DNA from: an uncultured Flavobacteriales bacterium
GTDB taxonomy: Bacteria > Bacteroidota > Bacteroidia > Flavobacteriales_D > Sanyastnellaceae
Reading direction: 5' to 3'
NCBI GenBank assembly: GCA_938082505.1
Contig: CALLLH010000023.1
Span: forward strand, 1 to 64,000
Length of the DNA: 64,000 nucleotides
In this document: in pieces, positions 41,875-49,501 of the stretch
How positions within the stretch are numbered: the first letter of the stretch is position 1
How the letters are laid out: the number at the start of each line of letters is the position of its first letter
The notes under the pieces: model-generated
Told to the model about the DNA's origin: nothing
The model's database searches: none
The model's input: only the letters and a program-made list of their open reading frames with translations
Made by a program: the position numbers and the translations under genes

Positions 41875-43227
41875 ATGGACCACCTGATCGGACAACTGGT
41901 ATTCCTCGCGCTGCTCATCACGGCAGGCACGCTCTTCGGGCGGCGCATCCGCCAAATCAGCAGGAACATCAAACTCGGGCAGGACGTGGACCGCTCGGAC
42001 CGTCCCGGAGAACGCTGGGCCACCATGGCCCGGGTCGCAATGGGTCAATCCAAGATGGTGGTGCGCCCCGTAGCCGGCCTTATGCACATCGTCATCTACG
42101 CAGGCTTCATCCTCATCAACATCGAGGTGCTCGAGATCCTCATCGACGGTCTGTTCGGAACCCATCGGGTCTTCGCCCCCTACCTGGGTGGCGTGTACGA
42201 CATCCTGATCGGATGCTTCGAATGGCTCGCGCTGGGTGTGCTGGTCGCCTGTGTGGTCTTCCTCGTTCGGCGCAATGTGCTGCCAATCGCCCGATTCCGA
42301 AGTCCAGAGATGCAGGGATGGCCGAAAAACGACGCGAACATCATCCTCGTGGTCGAGGTGCTCCTCATGTTCGCCTTTCTTTCCATGAATGCAGCGGACG
42401 GCATTGCCCAAGCCAGGGGGCTCGAGCATTACGTCAACGCAGGCTCCTTCCCGGTAAGTCAGCATTTGCAACCCCTCTACGCCGGCTTCTCGGATGGCGG
42501 AGTCGTCCTGATTGAGCGCGGCGCCTGGTGGTTCCATATCGCAGGAATCCTGTCCTTCCTCGTTTACGTGCCGTACAGCAAGCACTTCCACATCTTCCTC
42601 GCCTTCCCCAACACCTACTACAGCGACCTCACTCCGGCCGGTCGGTTGGACAACATGGCCGCGGTAAAGAAAGAAGTCGACCTGATGATGTCCGGGGATC
42701 CGTTCGCCGCACCTGCCGAACCGGAGGGCGCGGTGCCCATCGAGCCTCCGAAATTCGGGGCAAAGGACGCCCAGGACCTCACCTGGAAGCAGTTGATGGA
42801 AGCCTACAGCTGCACCGAGTGCGGCCGCTGCACATCCGCCTGCCCGGCCAATGCGACCGGCAAGCTGCTCAGCCCGCGCAAGATCATGATGGACACCCGC
42901 GACCGCATCGAGGAGATCGGCCAGGCCTTGGATGCCGCCGGTGGAACCTGGGGCGATGGCGACGGCAAGGCGCTGTTGGGAGACTACATCACCGAAGAGG
43001 AGCTGTGGGCCTGCACGAGCTGTCAGGCTTGCGTGGAAGCCTGCCCGATCAACATCAGTCCCATGGGCATCATCCTGGACATGCGCCGAAGCCTCATCAT
43101 GGAGGACTCCAAGGCCCCCGAAGCCATCACGGCCATGTTCAACAACGTGGAGAACAACGGTGCTCCCTGGGCTTTTCCTGCCGCAGACCGCGGCAAATGG
43201 ACCGAGGAACTTTCCGCCGAATCCTGA
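41875..43227 (+). CDS. Membrane-bound Fe-S oxidoreductase (NarI-like plus HdrC-like)
   Basis: 450 aa. The first about 270 residues have four to five hydrophobic segments with conserved His (MHIVIYAGFIL, WWFHIAGILSFL, KHFHIFLAF), resembling a haem b membrane unit of the NarI/FdnI type. Residues about 310-420 carry two [4Fe-4S] motifs, CTECGRCTSACP and CTSCQACVEACP. The next gene encodes the HdrB-like partner. The pair resembles heterodisulfide reductase subunits HdrC and HdrB and may move electrons between a quinone pool and a cytoplasmic donor; substrate unknown. The start is 20 bp after the MlaD stop. Confidence 0.85.
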   Translation: MDHLIGQLVFLALLITAGTLFGRRIRQISRNIKLGQDVDRSDRPGERWATMARVAMGQSKMVVRPVAGLMHIVIYAGFILINIEVLEILIDGLFGTHRVFAPYLGGVYDILIGCFEWLALGVLVACVVFLVRRNVLPIARFRSPEMQGWPKNDANIILVVEVLLMFAFLSMNAADGIAQARGLEHYVNAGSFPVSQHLQPLYAGFSDGGVVLIERGAWWFHIAGILSFLVYVPYSKHFHIFLAFPNTYYSDLTPAGRLDNMAAVKKEVDLMMSGDPFAAPAEPEGAVPIEPPKFGAKDAQDLTWKQLMEAYSCTECGRCTSACPANATGKLLSPRKIMMDTRDRIEEIGQALDAAGGTWGDGDGKALLGDYITEEELWACTSCQACVEACPINISPMGIILDMRRSLIMEDSKAPEAITAMFNNVENNGAPWAFPAADRGKWTEELSAES

Positions 43228-43237
43228 GACGACCATC

Positions 43238-44029
43238 ATGGCATTGACCGTACCTACCCTCGCCGAAATGACCGCCCGCGGAGAGACCCCTGAAATCCTC
43301 TTCTGGGTGGGGTGCGCCGGCAGCTTCGATGACCGGGCCAAGCGCATCACCAAGGCCATTGCCCGCATACTCCACGCTGCCGATGTCCCCTTCGCTGTTC
43401 TCGGATCGGAGGAGAGCTGCACCGGTGACCCCGCCAAACGCGCAGGCAATGAGTTCCTCTTCCAGATGCAGGCCGCCCAGAACATCGCTGTGCTGAACGG
43501 ATATGGCGTGAAGCGCATCGTCACCGGTTGCCCGCATTGCTTCAACACCCTCAAGAACGAGTATCCTGAACTGGGAGGTGAATACGAAGTGCTGCACCAC
43601 ACCCAATTCATACAGCAACTCATCTCCGAAGGGCGCCTCAAGGTCGCCGACGGCCAACCGTTCAAAGGCCGGCGGATCACCTTTCACGACCCCTGCTATC
43701 TCGGCAGGGGCAACGGCGAATACGCAGCACCGAGGGCCGCACTGCAAGCCCTCGATGCCGACCTCGTCGAGATGCGCCGCTGCAAGAAAAATGGCCTCTG
43801 TTGCGGAGCAGGCGGTGCCCAGATGTTCAAGGATGCAGAAAAGGGGAACCGCGAAGTCAACCATGAAAGGACCGACGATGTGCTGTCCACCGGAGCCAAG
43901 GTTGTCGCTACGGGTTGCCCTTTCTGCAACACCATGATGACCGATGGCATCAAGAATGCCAACCGCGAGGGGGACATCGAAGTCAAGGACATCGCTGAAC
44001 TCATTGCAGAGGCTGCCGATTTGCTCTGA
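43238..44029 (+). CDS. CCG-domain HdrB-like protein
   Basis: 263 aa from ATG 43238. Two CCG units are present: FWVGCAGSFDDR with TGCPHCFNTLKNEYP, and HDPCYLGRGN with NGLCCGAGGAQMF and ATGCPFCNTMM. Such cysteines bind an unusual [4Fe-4S] or zinc site in heterodisulfide reductase subunit B and in glycolate or lactate oxidase-type proteins. The protein is cytoplasmic, 10 bp after the membrane subunit, so the two are one complex. Partner substrate (thiol, quinol or acyl donor) cannot be stated. Confidence 0.87.
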   Translation: MALTVPTLAEMTARGETPEILFWVGCAGSFDDRAKRITKAIARILHAADVPFAVLGSEESCTGDPAKRAGNEFLFQMQAAQNIAVLNGYGVKRIVTGCPHCFNTLKNEYPELGGEYEVLHHTQFIQQLISEGRLKVADGQPFKGRRITFHDPCYLGRGNGEYAAPRAALQALDADLVEMRRCKKNGLCCGAGGAQMFKDAEKGNREVNHERTDDVLSTGAKVVATGCPFCNTMMTDGIKNANREGDIEVKDIAELIAEAADLL

Positions 44030-44088
44030 AATCCGCACTACCCTACCCCATTTGAACGGCGGCTATCTTGCCCCCCAAATCCTACGAT

Positions 44089-44835
44089 ATGGCCCTACTT
44101 GAAGGCAAAATCGCCCTGATCACCGGCGCCTCTCGCGGCATCGGCAAATCCATCGCCCAGCGCTTCGTTCAGGAAGGCGCCACCGTGGCATTCACCTACC
44201 GCAGCAGCGACGAGAAGGCCCGGGCGCTCGAAGCAGAACTGACCGCCGCCGGCGGCACGGCCCGGGGATTCAAATCCGACGCGGGCTCACTGGCGGAGAG
44301 TGAGGAACTGGTCGCCAAGGTCGTAGAGGCCTTCGGGACGGTCGACGTCCTCATCAACAATGCCGGCATCACCCGTGACACCTTGCTGATGCGCATGTCG
44401 GAAGACCAGTGGGACGAGATCATGCAGGTCAACCTAAAGAGCTGCTTCAACCTGACGAAGGCCGTCCTGCGCACCATGCTCAAGGCCCGTTCCGGAAGCA
44501 TCATCAACATGTCGAGCGTCGTCGGAATCCAAGGCAATGCAGGACAGGCCAACTACGCCGCATCCAAGGCGGGCATCCTCGGTTTCACCAAAAGCGTGGC
44601 CCTCGAGCTCGGCAGCCGCAACATCCGCTGCAATGCCATCGCTCCCGGTTTCATCGAGACCGAGATGACAGGCGCATTGGACGAGGCCACCGTCCAGGGG
44701 TGGCGCGATGCCATACCGCTGAAGCGGGGCGGAAGTCCTGAGGATGTCGCCGACGCTTGCGTCTTTCTCGGTTCCGATATGAGCGCCTACATCACGGGCC
44801 AAACGCTGTCCGTGGACGGCGGCATGCGGATGTAA
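44089..44835 (+). CDS. fabG: 3-oxoacyl-[acyl-carrier-protein] reductase FabG
   Basis: 248 aa, classic SDR. NAD(P)-binding ITGASRGIGKSIAQRF, NNAG motif in INNAGITRDTLLMRM, the Ser in IINMSSVVGIQGNAGQ, and YAASKAG with the catalytic Tyr-Lys pair. It reduces beta-ketoacyl-ACP in fatty acid elongation. TATCTTGC lies 18 bp before the ATG and may be a -7 box. Confidence 0.95.
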   Translation: MALLEGKIALITGASRGIGKSIAQRFVQEGATVAFTYRSSDEKARALEAELTAAGGTARGFKSDAGSLAESEELVAKVVEAFGTVDVLINNAGITRDTLLMRMSEDQWDEIMQVNLKSCFNLTKAVLRTMLKARSGSIINMSSVVGIQGNAGQANYAASKAGILGFTKSVALELGSRNIRCNAIAPGFIETEMTGALDEATVQGWRDAIPLKRGGSPEDVADACVFLGSDMSAYITGQTLSVDGGMRM

Positions 44836-44840
44836 CTTCG
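44833..44840 (+). promoter_or_regulatory. Possible -7 box TAACTTCG before VWA gene
   Basis: One mismatch to TAnnTTTG, overlapping the fabG stop and ending 6 bp before the VWA-protein ATG. No -33 element is found. Confidence 0.3.
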
Positions 44841-44846
44841 CGCCCC

Positions 44847-46946
44847 ATGCGCGACGTCCTCCTCGATGCCCCTTTACCGCAGGTCGCGCTGGCCCTGACC
44901 CTCGTGGTCGCGGCGGCCGCGTTGCTTTACCGTATCGACAAGGGCAACCGTCACCTGCACGGAGGCCTGCGCGCTGGACTGGGCATCCTCCGTGCGCTCA
45001 CCCTTTGCATCCTGGTCCTGCTCCTCTTCCGTCCGGTCCTGCGCATAGAAGAAAGCCAGACGAGGCAACCCGCATTGATTGTCCTGCAGGACCAATCCCG
45101 CTCCATCGGCGCCGACCATGCAGCATGGAACGACACGCTCGGCTCGTGGCTCGGCACCTTGCCCTCGGATGAAGGAAACCCGGGCAACAACATCCACCTC
45201 TACGGATTCGGCGCAGACATCGTCCCGCTCCAATCCGCGCAAGCCCTGGAGTTCGACGATCCCACCACCGATTTATCCTCCGCCCTGCAGACCATCCAAG
45301 GCCAATGGGCCGGTGCCCCTGTCGGTGCGGTCATTGTCGCCACGGACGGCAGATTCAACCGGGGCCGCAACCCGGAAGCACTGAGCGGCAGAATTCCCGC
45401 CCCCCTGCATTTCGTCACGTTGGGCGACACCAGCCTGCGCAAGGACGTGCGCATCCTTCGCCTGCTCCACAATGACGTGGCGGGCCTCGGCAACCAGTTC
45501 CCCATCGAAGTGGAATTGGGCGCCCAAGGGTACCGCGGAAACGCTGAGGTCCGCATTGTCGGCCCCGGCGTCAGCATGGCGGAGCAGGTCAATTTCGACG
45601 GCAGTGGTGCCCCCCAATCGGTGCGCTTCATCTTGGCAGCGAAGAACCCCGGAATACAACGCTACCGAATCTCCCTGAGCGCCGTGGAAGGGGAAGACAA
45701 TACGGAGAACAACCGCCGCACGGCCGTGGTGGACATCATCGAAGGACGCAAGCGCATCCTGTTGGCTGGACCCGCTCCCCACCCGGATCAGGGAGCCTGG
45801 GCCAATGCCCTCTCCGGCAACATCAACTACGAGGTCGTGCTCCACGACCTCAAGGCATTGCCTCCCCTCGATGAGGAACCCGGTTGGGACGCCGCCTTCC
45901 TTTTTTCCTTCGACCCCGGAGATGCTGCCGCAGCGGGCGCCTACGTCAGCATGCAAAGCCAAGGCATTCCGGTGGGCGTCATCCTGGACCCCATGGCCTC
46001 GTTCGGCAGCCTGGCCGGGCTCGGCATGGGCCTCGGGCTGAACACGGTGAGGCAGGGCCTGACAGCCGATCCACGGGGTGGTTTGAATCCCGCTTTCCCG
46101 CATTTCCGTCTGGCCGAGGGCATGGAGGAATGGCTTGCCGAAGTGCCTCCACTCAGGGCGCCCTTCGGAGAAGCGGAATGGGGCCCCGCCCACACGCCAC
46201 TGTTGTTTCAACGCATCGGCGGCATCCTGACCGACGACCCGTTGCTGACCGTCACCCAAACGCCAGAAGGACGCGGCATGGTGCTCTTCGGTGAAGGCAG
46301 TTGGCGCTGGAGACAGGTGGGCTACCTGCGATCGGGGTCGCATGACCTGTTCGATGACCTGGTGGGCAAACTGGCACAATTCCTGACTTCCGACCCCGGT
46401 GTGGACCGGTTCAGGGTCGAAGCACCCCGCATCCTGAACGAGGACCAACGGTTGCAAATGCAGGCCAGGGCCTACGACGCCACGCTGCAACCTTTCGAAG
46501 GCGCGGACATCGCGCTCGAACTCTCCGACAGTGCAGGAACCCGATTCAATTACAGATTCTCCACCGCTCCTGCCGGAGGGTACACCCTCGACGCCGGCCG
46601 ATGGCCCGAAGGGACCTACAACTGGCGTGCACGAACGGACATCGGCGGCACCGCATTCGAGCGAAGCGGCATCGTCGAAGTGCGGGCCATGGAACTGGAA
46701 AGAAATGGCCGACCGGCCCAGCACGCCACCCTGCGTAGGATGGCCTTGGCGGGCAGTGGCATCGCCGTATCCCCGAATGACCTGGAGCAACTGACCCGCA
46801 CCATGACGGCATCCGGCAGGTTCACACCGGAACGCACCTGGTCCGAGCGCCTGCAGGACATCATCCAATGGAAAACCCTCGCCTGGATCCTGCTTGCCCT
46901 GTTGGGCGCGGAGTGGGTCGTGAGGCGCTGGGCCGGCACATATTGA
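44847..46946 (+). CDS. Large membrane protein with VWA-type domain
   Basis: 699 aa. Two helices at the N-terminus (about 10-30 and 45-63) and one at the C-terminus (WILLALLGAEWVVRRW) flank a large extracytoplasmic part. Residues about 75-215 form a von Willebrand A domain with a MIDAS pattern LQDQSRSIG (DxSxS) and VATDGRFNRG. Later beta-rich repeats look like glutamine-amidotransferase-like or BatA/BatD-type modules. In Bacteroidota such proteins support envelope integrity or oxidative-stress (Bat) complexes. Start at 44847 follows fabG by 11 bp; longer in-frame starts run into fabG. Confidence 0.82.
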   Translation: MRDVLLDAPLPQVALALTLVVAAAALLYRIDKGNRHLHGGLRAGLGILRALTLCILVLLLFRPVLRIEESQTRQPALIVLQDQSRSIGADHAAWNDTLGSWLGTLPSDEGNPGNNIHLYGFGADIVPLQSAQALEFDDPTTDLSSALQTIQGQWAGAPVGAVIVATDGRFNRGRNPEALSGRIPAPLHFVTLGDTSLRKDVRILRLLHNDVAGLGNQFPIEVELGAQGYRGNAEVRIVGPGVSMAEQVNFDGSGAPQSVRFILAAKNPGIQRYRISLSAVEGEDNTENNRRTAVVDIIEGRKRILLAGPAPHPDQGAWANALSGNINYEVVLHDLKALPPLDEEPGWDAAFLFSFDPGDAAAAGAYVSMQSQGIPVGVILDPMASFGSLAGLGMGLGLNTVRQGLTADPRGGLNPAFPHFRLAEGMEEWLAEVPPLRAPFGEAEWGPAHTPLLFQRIGGILTDDPLLTVTQTPEGRGMVLFGEGSWRWRQVGYLRSGSHDLFDDLVGKLAQFLTSDPGVDRFRVEAPRILNEDQRLQMQARAYDATLQPFEGADIALELSDSAGTRFNYRFSTAPAGGYTLDAGRWPEGTYNWRARTDIGGTAFERSGIVEVRAMELERNGRPAQHATLRRMALAGSGIAVSPNDLEQLTRTMTASGRFTPERTWSERLQDIIQWKTLAWILLALLGAEWVVRRWAGTY

Positions 46947-46972
46947 CCGCCGTGCGAACGCGGGTTCACCCG

Positions 46973-46980
46973 TAGCTTCG
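46973..46980 (+). promoter_or_regulatory. Possible -7 box TAGCTTCG before prohibitin gene
   Basis: One mismatch to TAnnTTTG, located in the short gap after the VWA gene and ending 5 bp before the ATG at 46986. A TTG is 27 bp upstream, beyond the normal range. Confidence 0.35.
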
Positions 46981-46985
46981 CAGCC

Positions 46986-47810
46986 ATGGATACTTCCTCC
47001 CGCCCACTCAAACTTGTCGCCCTCGTTTCGGGCCTTTTCGTTGCCCTGCTCGTCAGCTGGTCTTCCTTCACATTCACCATACCATCAGGCCATGCCGGCC
47101 TCATATTCAGGACCTTCTCAGGTGGCATCGACCCCACCGAAGCCCCGATCGGCCAAGGCTTCCATTTCAAGGCTCCCTGGGACCGCATTTCGGTCTACGA
47201 AGTGCGCCAGAAAGAAGTCCAGCAGAAACTTGACCTCCTGTCGTCAAATCTGCTCAAGATTCAATTGGACATGACGGTATTCCATGAGCCGGTCATCGAA
47301 GACCTGGGCTTGTTGGAACTGGAAAGGGGCCGCGGCTATGAAGAAATGGTCATCATTCCGTCGATGCGTTCCGTATCCCGGGAAATCTTTGCGAAATACC
47401 TGCCCGAGGAAATCAACACTTCCAAAAGGGAGGAGATCCAGAATGGAATCGAGGAGCGTCTGCGCGAGAAACTCGCCGCCAACTACATACAGCTGAACGA
47501 CGTCCTCATCCGCAACATCCGCCTGCCCCAGACCCTGGAAGAGGCCATCGAACGGAAACTTCAGCAGGAACAGGAGTCCCTGGAATATGAATTCCGCCTG
47601 GAAAAGGAAACCAAGGAAGCCGAGCGCAAGCGGATCGAGGCCAAAGGCATCCGCGATTTCCAGGAAATCGTTTCAGAGGGCATCTCGGATGAGCTGCTGC
47701 GTTGGAAGGGCATCGAAGCCACCCAGAAACTGGCGGAGAGTCCGAATTCAAAGGTCGTCGTCGTGGGCGGCGGCAAGGATGGTCTGCCCATCATCCTGGG
47801 AAACAACTGA
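46986..47810 (+). CDS. Prohibitin-family SPFH protein
   Basis: 274 aa. One N-terminal membrane segment (LVALVSGLFVALLVSW), then the SPFH/prohibitin domain: SGHAGLIFRTFSGGIDP, RQKEVQQKLDLLSSN, EEMVIIPSMRSVSREIF, and a helical C-terminal part (QQEQESLEYEFRLEKETKEAERKRI in pieces) ending in KVVVVGGGKDGLPIILGN. These proteins form large membrane rings; in bacteria they are linked to FtsH proteolysis and membrane organisation. FtsH is encoded 5 kb to the right but not in the same operon. Confidence 0.93.
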   Translation: MDTSSRPLKLVALVSGLFVALLVSWSSFTFTIPSGHAGLIFRTFSGGIDPTEAPIGQGFHFKAPWDRISVYEVRQKEVQQKLDLLSSNLLKIQLDMTVFHEPVIEDLGLLELERGRGYEEMVIIPSMRSVSREIFAKYLPEEINTSKREEIQNGIEERLREKLAANYIQLNDVLIRNIRLPQTLEEAIERKLQQEQESLEYEFRLEKETKEAERKRIEAKGIRDFQEIVSEGISDELLRWKGIEATQKLAESPNSKVVVVGGGKDGLPIILGNN

Positions 47811-47835
47811 ACGGTTTCCTCACACGATCCAACAT

Positions 47836-47865
47836 GAAAAAGGCCCACATGAGCGGGCCTTTTTC
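47836..47865. terminator. Bidirectional intrinsic terminator
   Basis: GGCCC (47842-47846) pairs with GGGCC (47855-47859), with A5 before and T5 after, so the hairpin plus T run works on both strands. It separates the plus-strand prohibitin and the minus-strand rpmB. Confidence 0.85.
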
Positions 47866-47886
47866 ATTCGAGGAACGGAACGGGCT

Positions 47887-48129
47887 TCAAGCCTCCGTCC
47901 AGGTCCCCTTCTCCTTCGCCTTGGCGATGGCTCCAAGAACACCCAATCGGTTGATGTTGCGGATACCGGAAGCGCTGATGCGCAAGGTCACCCAACGGTC
48001 CTCCTCGGGCACATAAAATCGCTTCTTGAACAGGTTCGGGTAGAAACGACGCTTGGTGCGGCGGTTCGAGTGGGAAACGTTGTTTCCGACCATCACCTTC
48101 TTTCCGGTCAACTGGCAAATGCGGCTCAT
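47887..48129 (-). CDS. rpmB: Large ribosomal subunit protein bL28
   Basis: 80 aa from ATG 48129. [21 protein letters not shown] is the standard bL28 start, [15 protein letters not shown] follows, and [15 protein letters not shown] is the C-terminal signature. In the genomes I recall from this phylum, rpmB is followed by rpmG (L33) and a short DUF4295 gene; here a terminator comes straight after, so those genes are elsewhere. The leader (48130-48179) has a small hairpin at 48161-48175 of unknown role. Confidence 0.95.
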   Translation of the reverse strand: MSRICQLTGKKVMVGNNVSHSNRRTKRRFYPNLFKKRFYVPEEDRWVTLRISASGIRNINRLGVLGAIAKAKEKGTWTEA

Positions 48130-48179
48130 GGGACTCCTGTTCCGAAGTGGTTTGATGTAACCCGAATTTTTCGGGAGTG

Positions 48180-48210
48180 CAAAGGTGCGGTTTTCAGAGT
48201 GAATCCGCAA
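48180..48210 (-). promoter_or_regulatory. Promoter for rpmB within the 3' end of cinA
   Basis: On the minus strand a TTG at 48210-48208 and CACCTTTG at 48187-48180 lie 20 bp apart; the latter has one mismatch to TAnnTTTG. The box overlaps the start of the short gap after cinA. It gives rpmB a 50-nt leader. Confidence 0.45.
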
Positions 48211-49495
48211 CCCCTGCCGCCGCTTTTGATGTCTTGGACGCTATCCTGCCGGTCTCCAGCGCCAATTGGCAGGCTGCCCGAATGCTCATGGCGATGTTGC
48301 GCGAGCGGTCCCGACCGAAACTGTGCGCCGCACTTTGGGTGCCTGAAGGCCCTGCACAAGCCATGTGTACGGTCCCTACCGGTTTGTCTTCAGTTCCGCC
48401 TTCCGGCCCCGCAATTCCAGTGATGGCGATTGCATAGTCCGCGCCGAAACGCTGTCGGACCCCTTCGGCCATCGCTCGGGCCACCTCCGCTGAAACGGCC
48501 CCATGCCGGGCAATGAGCTCCGGCTTGACCCCCAACATCTCAGTCTTGGCTGCATTGGAATAGGACTGCACACCACCGAGGAAATACGCACTGGCCCCGG
48601 GACTGGCCACGATCAGGGCTCCAAGCCCACCTCCCGTGCAACTCTCCCCCACCGCAAGCGTCCAGCCTTGGCTTTTCCACAGGTGGGCCAGCTCCTCCTC
48701 CACCCTCAATCCATCCTCCGACACCACCCATTCGGCAATCCGCCTCAAGATTTGCGCATGGGCCTCATCCAATTGGGCGACCGCTGCACCCTCTGCTGTC
48801 AGGCGCATGCGCACACTACCGGGACTCGGCAAATAGGCCAGTTTGATTCCCTGGGTTTCCCAGAATGTTTCGAGGTCCTCAATACGGGCCGCCAGTTGGC
48901 TCTCTCCGGCCCCCATGGTCAGCAGCGAGCGGTGCACACGCTGGGGCCGCCTTCCCGTGGAGGTCAACCGCTGCCTCATGGCGGGCAACACCCCGCTTTC
49001 CATGATGTGCTCCATTTCATAGGGCACCCCCGGCATGGAAACGGTCACACCCCCGTCCCGCTCGAACCACATGCCACTGGCCGTTCCCAGCGCATTGTCG
49101 AGCGGCGTGCAGGCCTCGGGCAACAGCGCCTGGTCCCGGTTTACCTGCAGCACCTCACGGCCCCGGCGCTGAAACCAGGCCACGATGCGCTCCTCGATGG
49201 CGGAATGGCGCACGAGGCGGGTCTTGAAATGACGACACAGGACGTGCTTGGTGATGTCGTCCCGGGTCGGGCCAAGGCCTCCGGTCAACAACACCAATTC
49301 CGCGCGGGACTCCGCGTCTGCAAGGGCCTCAAGGATGGCCTCCTCGTCGTCCGAAACGACCACACAACGGTTGACGCGCCACCCCTCATTCTCGAGGAGA
49401 CGGCCCATCCAGGCGGCATTGGTATTGACCGTCTGTCCAATCAGCAATTCATCGCCAATGGACAGGACCTCCACCAACAACCGCCTGGATGCCAT
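48194..49495 (-). CDS. cinA: CinA-family protein: ADP-ribose pyrophosphatase / NMN amidohydrolase
   Basis: 433 aa two-domain protein. The N-terminal molybdopterin-binding-like domain (about 1-175) has [20 protein letters not shown] and [15 protein letters not shown]; the C-terminal amidohydrolase (PncC) domain begins near 270 with [20 protein letters not shown] and ends with [12 protein letters not shown] near 378. It handles by-products of NAD metabolism (ADP-ribose, NMN). Its stop lies 64 bp before the rpmB start. Confidence 0.94.
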   Translation of the reverse strand: MASRRLLVEVLSIGDELLIGQTVNTNAAWMGRLLENEGWRVNRCVVVSDDEEAILEALADAESRAELVLLTGGLGPTRDDITKHVLCRHFKTRLVRHSAIEERIVAWFQRRGREVLQVNRDQALLPEACTPLDNALGTASGMWFERDGGVTVSMPGVPYEMEHIMESGVLPAMRQRLTSTGRRPQRVHRSLLTMGAGESQLAARIEDLETFWETQGIKLAYLPSPGSVRMRLTAEGAAVAQLDEAHAQILRRIAEWVVSEDGLRVEEELAHLWKSQGWTLAVGESCTGGGLGALIVASPGASAYFLGGVQSYSNAAKTEMLGVKPELIARHGAVSAEVARAMAEGVRQRFGADYAIAITGIAGPEGGTEDKPVGTVHMACAGPSGTQSAAHSFGRDRSRNIAMSIRAACQLALETGRIASKTSKAAAGVADSL

Positions 49496-49501
49496 CTGCG
49501 A

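Noticed and set aside
41851-43680. 609-residue minus-strand frame opposite the Fe-S protein genes
   Set aside because: The plus strand encodes two clear Fe-S proteins with exact cysteine motifs; the antisense frame has none.
48161-48175. CCCGAA/TTCGGG hairpin in the rpmB leader as a terminator
   Set aside because: No T run follows on either strand; at most a leader hairpin of unknown role.
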